This document shows, piece after piece, positions 15,310-21,973 of a DNA stretch of 47,691 bases. Every line of letters begins with the position of its first letter. The stretch's first letter is position 1. The position numbers were made by a program, and so were the translations under genes. This DNA is from Ectopseudomonas mendocina. GTDB lineage: Bacteria; Pseudomonadota; Gammaproteobacteria; Pseudomonadales; Pseudomonadaceae. The notes under the pieces were generated by a model. It saw only the letters and a list, made by a program, of their open reading frames with translations. It had not been told where the DNA came from and made no database searches. The stretch is from NCBI RefSeq assembly GCF_008041835.1, contig NZ_VRYE01000079.1, forward strand, positions 1 to 47,691, given 5' to 3'.

Positions 15310-16539
15310 ATGAGCAAGACCTCTCTGGAAAAGAGCAAGATCAAGTTCCTTCTTCTCGAAGGCGTGCACCAGAACGCCGTAGACACGCTGAAGGCCGCCG
15401 GCTACACCAACATCGAGTACCTAAAGACCGCCCTGTCAGGCGATGAGCTGAAAGAGAAGATCGCCGACGCTCACTTCATCGGCATTCGCTCGCGCACCCA
15501 GCTGACCGCCGAGGTCTTCGACTGCGCGAAGAAACTGGTCGCCGTCGGCTGCTTCTGCATCGGCACCAACCAGGTCGACCTGGACGCTGCCCGCGAGCGC
15601 GGCATTGCCGTGTTCAACGCGCCGTATTCCAACACCCGCTCGGTGGCCGAACTGGTGCTGGCCGAAGCCATCCTGCTGCTGCGCGGCATCCCCGAGAAAA
15701 ACGCCTCCTGCCATCGCGGTGGCTGGATCAAATCGGCGGCCAACTCCTTCGAAATCCGTGGCAAGAAGCTGGGCATCATCGGCTACGGCTCGATCGGCAC
15801 CCAGCTCTCGGTACTGGCCGAGGCCCTGGGCATGCAGGTGTACTTCTACGACACCGTGACCAAGCTGCCGCTGGGCAACGCCACGCAGATCGGCGACCTG
15901 TACGAGCTGCTGGGCCTGTGCGACATCGTCTCGCTGCACGTGCCGGAGCTGCCGTCCACCCAGTGGATGATCGGCGAGAAGGAAATCCGCGCCATGAAGA
16001 AGGGCGGCATCCTGATCAACGCCGCGCGCGGCACCGTGGTCGAGCTGGATCATCTGGCCCAGGCGATCAAGGACGAGCACCTGATCGGCGCCGCCATCGA
16101 CGTGTTCCCGGTCGAGCCCAAGTCCAACGACGAGGAGTTCGAGAGCCCGCTGCGCGGCCTGGATCGGGTGATCCTCACCCCGCACATCGGCGGCTCCACC
16201 GCTGAAGCCCAGGCCAACATCGGCCTGGAAGTCGCCGAGAAGCTGGTCAAGTACAGCGACAACGGCACCTCGGTATCCTCGGTCAACTTCCCCGAGGTGG
16301 CCCTGCCGGCGCACGCGGGCAAGCACCGTCTGCTGCACATCCACGCCAACATTCCGGGCGTGATGAGCGAGATCAACAAGGTGTTCGCCGACAATGGCAT
16401 CAACATCTCCGGCCAGTTCCTGCAGACCAACGACAAGGTCGGCTACGTGGTGATCGACGTCGACGCCGAGTACTCCGACCTGGCGCTGGAGAAGCTGCAG
16501 CACGTCAATGGCACCATCCGCAGCCGCGTTCTGTTCTAA
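15310..16539 (+). CDS. serA: D-3-phosphoglycerate dehydrogenase SerA
   Basis: First step of L-serine synthesis: oxidation of 3-phosphoglycerate with NAD. In proteobacteria the enzyme also reduces 2-oxoglutarate to D-2-hydroxyglutarate. The 409-residue length matches the E. coli-type enzyme. Seen are the NAD-binding GYGSIGTQLS loop (near residue 155), the catalytic Arg in NAARGTVVE, the Glu in DVFPVEP and the His in TPHIGGSTAEAQ, plus a C-terminal ACT domain (about 335-409: LLHIHANIPGVMSEINKV) for serine feedback inhibition. It is divergent from the D2HGDH gene. A structured repeat begins right after the stop. Confidence 0.97.
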   Translation: MSKTSLEKSKIKFLLLEGVHQNAVDTLKAAGYTNIEYLKTALSGDELKEKIADAHFIGIRSRTQLTAEVFDCAKKLVAVGCFCIGTNQVDLDAARERGIAVFNAPYSNTRSVAELVLAEAILLLRGIPEKNASCHRGGWIKSAANSFEIRGKKLGIIGYGSIGTQLSVLAEALGMQVYFYDTVTKLPLGNATQIGDLYELLGLCDIVSLHVPELPSTQWMIGEKEIRAMKKGGILINAARGTVVELDHLAQAIKDEHLIGAAIDVFPVEPKSNDEEFESPLRGLDRVILTPHIGGSTAEAQANIGLEVAEKLVKYSDNGTSVSSVNFPEVALPAHAGKHRLLHIHANIPGVMSEINKVFADNGINISGQFLQTNDKVGYVVIDVDAEYSDLALEKLQHVNGTIRSRVLF

Positions 16540-16547
16540 ACCGGAGC

Positions 16548-16640
16548 TGCTGCGCGTCGGCGATACGGCGTTGGGAACAACCTCGGAGATGCTCATTTAC
16601 TGACGTAAACTCCGCTCTCCTCGGTCGCTCCCGCCTTGTC
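16548..16640. repeat. Structured dispersed repeat, copy 3 (reverse orientation)
   Basis: Read on the minus strand it carries the same core as copies 1 and 2 (gcggagtttacg, then gtaaatgagca; 16590-16615). The flanking arms 16573-16589 and 16616-16632 pair at 13 of 17 positions. The stem sequence differs from the other two copies. Confidence 0.7.
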
Positions 16641-16745
16641 TCGCTCTAGCTCGCGAGCCCCGGAGGTATGCAGAAATGAACAAAGGGAGGCTTCGGCCTC
16701 CCTTGCTCATTTCACAGGATGCGCCGCGCGCATCACCCTGCTACC

Positions 16746-17237
16746 TCAATTTCGCTCCAGCCGTGCCAGTTCGGCTGCGGCTTCGTCCAACTGCAGTTCG
16801 TTGAACACCTTCACGCCAGCGCGTTTCAACAGGGCAGCGGTGACGCCCTCGCCCGCCACGCGCACACCGCTGAAGCTGCCATCGTAGTTTTCCAGATTGC
16901 CGCACGACGGGCTGCGCGCCTTGAGCAGGGCCAGACCAATACCGTGCTCCCGCACCAGGGCCAGCGCCTGCTGCGCACCCGCGACGAAGGCATCGGTGAC
17001 ATCGGCGCCATCGACAGTCAGCACGGGTAAACGCCCATCCAGTACCAGCGCGCCCTGCCCACCCGCGATCTCGGCAGGCGGCCGGGGTGTTGGCAACCCA
17101 CCCGCCACCTCCGGGCACAGGGCGACCACTCGCCCTTCATCCAGCCACTGCTGCAGCAGATCGAAGGGCCCATGCGCCCCACCGTCATAGCGCACGCGAT
17201 GGCCCAGCAGGCAGCGGCTGACGAGGATTTTCTGCAC
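16746..17237 (-). CDS. DUF523 domain protein
   Basis: A 163-residue protein from a GTG at 17235-17237. DUF523 features are the N-terminal KILVSRCLLGHRVRYDGG, CPEVAGGLPTPRPPAEI near residue 41 and the SPSCG motif near residue 118, with conserved cysteines in each block (a likely metal or Fe-S site). The molecular function is unknown; related domains occur in proteins of thiouridine or Fe-S chemistry. The start lies 2 bp after the TGA of the upstream oxygenase gene, so the pair is translationally coupled. A longer in-frame start would overlap that gene without adding family sequence. Confidence 0.8.
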   Translation of the reverse strand: MQKILVSRCLLGHRVRYDGGAHGPFDLLQQWLDEGRVVALCPEVAGGLPTPRPPAEIAGGQGALVLDGRLPVLTVDGADVTDAFVAGAQQALALVREHGIGLALLKARSPSCGNLENYDGSFSGVRVAGEGVTAALLKRAGVKVFNELQLDEAAAELARLERN

Positions 17238-17239
17238 AG

Positions 17240-17863
17240 TCAGAACGGCCCCTCGCCGCGCCGCCGGAACCACCCCGTCAGCGACAGGCGCTCGCGCGTG
17301 GCCGGCAACACTTCATGCGGCATGTCGGCGGAGAGGAACAAGGCCAGGGTGCCGGCCCGTGGCAGCACATCATGCTCGCGGCCATCGGCCAGATACAGGC
17401 GCAGCGCACCGCCCTGCTCGGGTTGCCAGTCATCGTTGAGGTAGAACACTGCCGAGACGGTACGCCGGTCGTCATCACGAAACCGATCGAGGTGACGTTG
17501 ATAGAACGCGCCCGGTGGGTAACAGGCGAAGTGACACTCGTAGTCTTCAAGGCCCAGGTAAAGCGTGCGATTGAGCGCCTGGCGCAAATCGTCCATGTGC
17601 TGCAGATACTGATCACAGGCAGCACTCTGGCCAGGCTCCAGCCACTGGATACGGTCACCGCGAATGCCTTCCTGCACCTGCTGCGCGCCGCCACGGCCGA
17701 CGCTGGCGGCATTCAGCGCGCCACTGTGCGCACGTTTGCGGCACTCGGCGGCCAGTTCGCGGGTCAGAACCTCGGGGGCGAACAACGCCCGTTGCGACCA
17801 GCCCTGATTGGCAAGATCGTCGATAAGGCTGGCAAAGAGGTCGTGCTGGCTGGATTCGGTCAT
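17240..17863 (-). CDS. 2-oxoglutarate/Fe(II)-dependent oxygenase
   Basis: A 207-residue protein with the prolyl-4-hydroxylase-like double-stranded beta-helix. The iron ligands are the HxD pair in QRHLDRF (about residue 123-125) and the distal His in DMPHEVLPA (about 183); the 2-oxoglutarate Arg is in ERLSLTGWF (about 193). VSAVFYLNDDW and GGALRLYL are the conserved strands. Members hydroxylate protein or small-molecule substrates; the target is unknown. It is cytosolic, with no signal. It is coupled to the DUF523 gene, which starts 2 bp past its stop. Confidence 0.85.
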   Translation of the reverse strand: MTESSQHDLFASLIDDLANQGWSQRALFAPEVLTRELAAECRKRAHSGALNAASVGRGGAQQVQEGIRGDRIQWLEPGQSAACDQYLQHMDDLRQALNRTLYLGLEDYECHFACYPPGAFYQRHLDRFRDDDRRTVSAVFYLNDDWQPEQGGALRLYLADGREHDVLPRAGTLALFLSADMPHEVLPATRERLSLTGWFRRRGEGPF

Positions 17864-17975
17864 GGGGCAATTGTATCAGTGGCCCGTCGTGACTCGACAA
17901 GCCTCCACCGGCCACCGAAAATAGTCGGCCGCAGCAGCCTGCGGTCGGTCAGGAAAGTTTGCCAAGGAGTTTTCG

Positions 17976-18743
17976 ATGCGCGTTCTGTTTGCCCTGTTGC
18001 TGATTGGCCTAAGCCTGCCGCTCCTGGCCGACGATCACCTGCGCCTGTACCAGGCTGCCGGCTGGCCGCAACAGCGCGAACATTTCAACCAGGCACTCGA
18101 TGCCGCCCAGCAGCGCTATCGCAGCACCTTGCCACCGGCGGTATTCCAGGCACTGGTGGATAACAGCAACCGCCGTTTCGCCGCTGCCGCCATCGACCAG
18201 CGCGCACAGGACAGCCTGCGCATGGAACTGGCCGACCCGCAGCCGGCGCTGGCCTTCTTCGAATCCCCGCTGGGCCGCAAGATCGTTGCTGCCGAAACGC
18301 TGGCCACCCGCAGCGATCAGTTGGCCAAGTACGCCAATGGTCTGCCGCGCACCGACGCCGACGCCACCCGTCGCCTGCTGATTCGTCACCTGGCCCAGGC
18401 CATTCCCGCCAAGGAGGCGGGTGCCGAGGTCAGCCTGGCATTGGCCGGCGTAGCGGCCGACAGCCTCAGCCAGATGATGCCCGGCCTGCTTGGCGGCGGT
18501 CAGGCTCAAGGGCTGCTCAATGGCCAGCGTGAGCGCCTGATGGCGCAGATCGAGCAAGACCTCGACAATACCCTGCTGCACGTCTACCGCGACCTCAGCG
18601 ATCCCGAGCTGGAGCAGTTCGTCGAGTTCGCCCAGTCCGACGCCGGCAAAGCCTATTACCAAGCCGCCCTGCAGGCGCTGCGCGCAGGCCTTGCAGTAGG
18701 CATGAGCAGCAACGAGCTGGAGCCGGCGCCGCAGGGCATATAA
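17976..18743 (+). CDS. DUF2059 domain protein, exported
   Basis: A 255-residue protein. Residues 1-18 form a signal peptide (MRVLFALLLIGLSLPLLA) cleaved before DDHLRLYQAAG. The mature chain is all-helical. DUF2059-type sequence lies at about residues 55-120 (FQALVDNSNRRF, then FFESPLGRKIVAAE) and appears again at about 185-245 (YRDLSDPELEQFVEFAQSDA, GKAYYQAALQAL). The function is unknown; it is predicted to be periplasmic. AAGGAG lies 8 bp before the ATG. It is divergent from the oxygenase gene, with about 110 bp between them. Confidence 0.8.
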   Translation: MRVLFALLLIGLSLPLLADDHLRLYQAAGWPQQREHFNQALDAAQQRYRSTLPPAVFQALVDNSNRRFAAAAIDQRAQDSLRMELADPQPALAFFESPLGRKIVAAETLATRSDQLAKYANGLPRTDADATRRLLIRHLAQAIPAKEAGAEVSLALAGVAADSLSQMMPGLLGGGQAQGLLNGQRERLMAQIEQDLDNTLLHVYRDLSDPELEQFVEFAQSDAGKAYYQAALQALRAGLAVGMSSNELEPAPQGI

Positions 18744-18744
18744 C

Positions 18745-18902
18745 AGCCTGTAGCCTGGGTTGAGCGCAGCGAAACCCAGGCCACTTGATTAGTGCCAGTC
18801 AGTTAAGCATCGACGCTACGAATGTGTAGGAGCGGCGCCCCGCCGCGAACCAGGGCGATGCGCAATTGAAAAGCTTCGCCCCGGGGCGGGACTCCTACGA
18901 AA
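18745..18902. repeat. REP-like palindromes between DUF2059 and hydrolase genes
   Basis: Two small palindromic units: cctgtagcctgggttgagcg/gaaacccaggcc (18750-18783), and taggagcggcgccccgccgc with ccccggggcgggactcctac (18827-18900). Both are of Pseudomonas REP type. The rest of this 254-bp convergent gap shows nothing else. Confidence 0.6.
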
Positions 18903-18997
18903 GGCTGTTTTGGCAACCTTATCTGATCGGTATTGGGCCATCTGATGGGTTTCGCGTTGCTCTATCCATCTACGATGCTCCTTGGCGCCGGCAGAAC

Positions 18998-19939
18998 CTA
19001 CGCCAATCGCTCGCGCAGAAAGTCGAAATAGTGCTTACGCAACGTCTCGTTCTCGTTCGCCAGGTGATGGCGGGCGTCTGCCAATCGCAGGATCTGCGGC
19101 TGATGGAACTTGTCCTGCAGCACCTCGAGGTTGTAGCGCCAGTCCACGGTCATGTCCGCCTCACCCTGAATGATCAGCGGGCTGTGCGGGCTGCGCCCGG
19201 CCGCTTCGATATGCGGCACCCACTTGGCCAATGCCCCCACCCAGGCAGTCGGCAAGCTGCGCGGCTGCAGGGGATCGAGGTTGTGCACGAAGTCGATGAA
19301 GGTGGCGTCGCTGGAGTTCTCGCTGAAGCGCCGCGGAATTTCCCGAACGAAGGGGCTGAGCATTCGATAGCTGAGCTTCGACCAGGCCCAGGCGCGCGGC
19401 CGCACCAGTGGTGCCAGGAGAATGCTCTGCCCCAGCTCCGGGCGCTTGCCGTCAACGAGCAGATAATCCAGCAAAATCGCCCCACCCGTACTCTGCCCAC
19501 AGAGATGCCAGGGCTGCGGCAGCCCCAGCTCGCTGGCCTGCTCGAACAACCCAGCCAGCACCTGCTGATACTCGGCAAAATCACCGATGCTGGCACGCGC
19601 GCCGCTGGACAGACCGTGCCCCGGCAGGTCGCAGGCGAGCACGGCGAAGTTCATGCTCAGCGCCCAGTCGACCACATGTCGGTACAGGCCCATATGATCG
19701 TAATAGCCATGCAGCAACAGCAGGGTGCCCTGCGGCTCGGCCGGCGCCCACAGCTGCACGGCGATCTGGTAGCCGGCGGCATTGAAGCTGCCGAGACGGT
19801 TGTCCAGCCCGGCAAAGCGCGCGGCCAGGTCGAAACCGTAGAAGCTGCGATACGCCTGCAGCGCCGGCAAATCCAGGTGCGCTGCGGCCAAGGGTCGCAG
19901 CAGAGGGCGCAAGTGATCGGGCTGAAACGGCTCTGACAT
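18998..19939 (-). CDS. Alpha/beta hydrolase (monoglyceride lipase-like)
   Basis: A 313-residue protein from ATG 19939, which has GGAAAG five to six bases upstream; the upstream ATG at 19951 lacks such a site. Alpha/beta-hydrolase marks are the oxyanion loop LLLHGYYDH (near residue 75), the DLPGHGLSSG segment, the nucleophile elbow CGQSTGG (Ser near residue 144), the acid Asp in QGEADMTVDW and the late His in ADARHHLANE. The layout resembles serine-aminopeptidase/monoglyceride-lipase type proteins (Hydrolase_4). No signal peptide is seen. The substrate is unknown. Confidence 0.85.
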   Translation of the reverse strand: MSEPFQPDHLRPLLRPLAAAHLDLPALQAYRSFYGFDLAARFAGLDNRLGSFNAAGYQIAVQLWAPAEPQGTLLLLHGYYDHMGLYRHVVDWALSMNFAVLACDLPGHGLSSGARASIGDFAEYQQVLAGLFEQASELGLPQPWHLCGQSTGGAILLDYLLVDGKRPELGQSILLAPLVRPRAWAWSKLSYRMLSPFVREIPRRFSENSSDATFIDFVHNLDPLQPRSLPTAWVGALAKWVPHIEAAGRSPHSPLIIQGEADMTVDWRYNLEVLQDKFHQPQILRLADARHHLANENETLRKHYFDFLRERLA

Positions 19940-20063
19940 AGGGCTTTCCATAGGTTGCAGGATGCACGCGGACGATCCCGACGACATCTCCTCGAATGCT
20001 GCGATATTCAGCTGCCCGGCGCATCGTGGCAAGCTACACGCCCTTTTTACGCCCGGCCCGCCC

Positions 20064-20645
20064 ATGCTCCGCCTGTCCCGCAAGAACCTGCTCATCGCCC
20101 TGCTCGCCCTGGCCTGGCTGGCCGGTATGGCGCTGGCTTACCGCTGGTTCGAAACGCGCTACCTGCGCACCTTCGACGAGCGCGCAGCGGTGTTCTCCGG
20201 CGCCGAACTGCAGCTACCCACTGAACTGAGCGGCCCCGGCGCGATCCGCCTGGTGCATTTCTGGGACCCGGCCTGCCCATGCAATGTCGGCAACCAGCAG
20301 CACCTGTCCGAACTGATCGAACACTACACGCCAAAGGGCGTGCAATTTCATGTCGTACAGAAGCCCGGTAGCCAGGGCCGCCTGCCCGCCGAACTGGCCG
20401 CGCTGCAACCCATCGATGAGCTGCCTGGCAGCGCCAACCTGCCAGCCAGCCCCGCCGTGGCGATCTGGGACAAACAGGGCCAGTTGGCCTACTTCGGCCC
20501 CTACAGCGAAGGGCTGGTGTGCAACTCGAGCAACAGCTTTATCGAGCCGATTCTCGAAGCCCTGGCCGCGGGGCGCCGGGTCGACGCCAGCAACACCCTG
20601 GCGGTGGGCTGCTTCTGCGACTGGGCCAAGCAGAGCAACGATTGA
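20064..20645 (+). CDS. DUF6436-type thioredoxin-fold membrane-anchored protein
   Basis: A 193-residue protein. A hydrophobic N-terminal anchor (residues about 8-25) exports the rest. The body has a thioredoxin-like start, LVHFWDPACPCNVGNQQHL, in which a CxC replaces the usual CxxC, followed by ASPAVAIWDKQGQLAYFGPY near residue 135 and a Cys-rich tail (LVCNSSNSF and AVGCFCDWAKQ). It resembles the thiol-disulfide-like DUF6436 family; the redox role is inferred. The ATG at 20064 is chosen because the anchor begins there; the longer open frame overlaps the divergent hydrolase start. Confidence 0.75.
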   Translation: MLRLSRKNLLIALLALAWLAGMALAYRWFETRYLRTFDERAAVFSGAELQLPTELSGPGAIRLVHFWDPACPCNVGNQQHLSELIEHYTPKGVQFHVVQKPGSQGRLPAELAALQPIDELPGSANLPASPAVAIWDKQGQLAYFGPYSEGLVCNSSNSFIEPILEALAAGRRVDASNTLAVGCFCDWAKQSND

Positions 20646-20649
20646 CCCC

Positions 20650-20812
20650 GTAGGGTGGGTTAGCGGCGCCTCAGGTGAGTCGAGGAACGCCGCGGAGGTG
20701 GAGCGTCGCGTAACCCACCAGGCGGTAGATCGCGTTGCGCCGGCGGTGGGTTACGCCGCAGCTAACAAGGCGAGTCGACTGATAAGCGCGACAGGCGGCT
20801 AACCCACCCTAC
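20650..20812. repeat. Nested palindromic (MITE-like) repeat
   Basis: A 163-bp element bounded by perfect 15-bp inverted ends gtagggtgggttagc (20650-20664) and gctaacccaccctac (20798-20812). Inside is a second inverted pair, gtaacccacc and ggtgggttac. It carries no ORF. It lies between convergent DUF6436 and AraC-type genes. Confidence 0.75.
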
Positions 20813-20821
20813 GAACGCGCT

Positions 20822-21892
20822 TCACTCGCCAGTCGCTCCGTGGCGTGCTACCAGACCACGCGGCGTGCCGCCCTGCCAGCGGCGGAAGGCGCGGTAGAAC
20901 GGCGACAGCTCGACGAAACCGCAGGCGCGCGCCACCTCGCGTACGCCCAGGCCCTGATCCAGCAGGCGCAGCGCGCGCAGGCGCCTCACCTCATCGTGCA
21001 GTGCGCGAAAACTGCTGCCCTGCTCGCTCAGCGAACGCTGCAAAGCACCGCGATTGCTGCCCAGCGCCAGTGCACAGGCCTCCAGGCTGCAGGTCGTACC
21101 GCCCAGATTGACTTCCAGCCAGTAGCGCACCCGCGCCAGCAACTGGTTCTCCACCAACTCTGCCAACTGCTTCTCGGCTTCTTCGCTGAGCACCTCGAAC
21201 AGCCGCGGGCTGGCGCTGCGCGAAGGCCGCGAGAGCAGAGCACGCGGCAGGATCAGCACGTCGTGGGGGCACGAGAAGCGCGGCTCGACACCGAGCAGGC
21301 GGCGATGCTCGGCAAGCTTGCGTGGCGCCCGGTGGCGAAACTCGACGCCCATCAACGGCAACTCGCCGCCAGCGGCCGACGCCAGCATCTTGCTCAGCAG
21401 CACGGCCAGGCACTCCATCTGCTGACGCAGCGAGCCAACCTCGCGGTAGTTGAGATCGATCACCAAATGCGCCTCGTCTCCCTGCTCCTGCAGTCGCGCG
21501 GCAAAACCGCCGGAGAGGATGTGCTGGAAGCGCACGAAGGCTTGCAAGCCCTGACGCAGGTCCCGAGCCGCCAGCAGCAGATAGCTGACCACATCCATCG
21601 GCCGTGGCTGCATGACCTCGCCCAGGTGCAGGCCGATATCGGCGTCACCGCTGATGCCCTCCAGCGCCTGCCAGAAGCGCGGCGCGTTGTCGTGCTCCTC
21701 GCGCGCTTCCAGCAACGGCGCCGCCAGGGCCACACCAGCGTAGGCACGACGGTAGGTGTCGGTCGGGTCGAGCCCCAGCGCCGCCAGGGCCTCGTAGAGC
21801 AGCCGACGCAGGGTCGAGGAATGAGTAAGGGCGACGAAGGCGTTATCGACCATGGCGATCTCTGGCACATATTGACCATAGACTTTCAGCAT
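20822..21892 (-). CDS. AraC-family transcriptional regulator (arabinose_bd-type N domain)
   Basis: A 356-residue regulator. The N-terminal effector domain of the OruR/ArgR-like 'arabinose-binding' type covers residues about 35-220 (FWQALEGISGDADIGLHLGE and LRQGLQAFVRFQHILSGGF are typical). The C-terminal AraC double HTH covers about 255-350 (ALALGSNRGALQRSL, VREVARACGFVELSPFYRAF). It is divergent from the acylase gene with 81 bp between starts, so the acylase is its most likely target (inference). The effector is unknown. The start may also be an internal ATG at codon 14. Confidence 0.88.
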   Translation of the reverse strand: MLKVYGQYVPEIAMVDNAFVALTHSSTLRRLLYEALAALGLDPTDTYRRAYAGVALAAPLLEAREEHDNAPRFWQALEGISGDADIGLHLGEVMQPRPMDVVSYLLLAARDLRQGLQAFVRFQHILSGGFAARLQEQGDEAHLVIDLNYREVGSLRQQMECLAVLLSKMLASAAGGELPLMGVEFRHRAPRKLAEHRRLLGVEPRFSCPHDVLILPRALLSRPSRSASPRLFEVLSEEAEKQLAELVENQLLARVRYWLEVNLGGTTCSLEACALALGSNRGALQRSLSEQGSSFRALHDEVRRLRALRLLDQGLGVREVARACGFVELSPFYRAFRRWQGGTPRGLVARHGATGE

Positions 21893-21973
21893 TGAGGCAT
21901 ATGGTCAATGCCGACACCCACGCGCCTGAGCAAAATGCGCGCACGCTTGCCCCACAACAATAAGGATCGCTGG

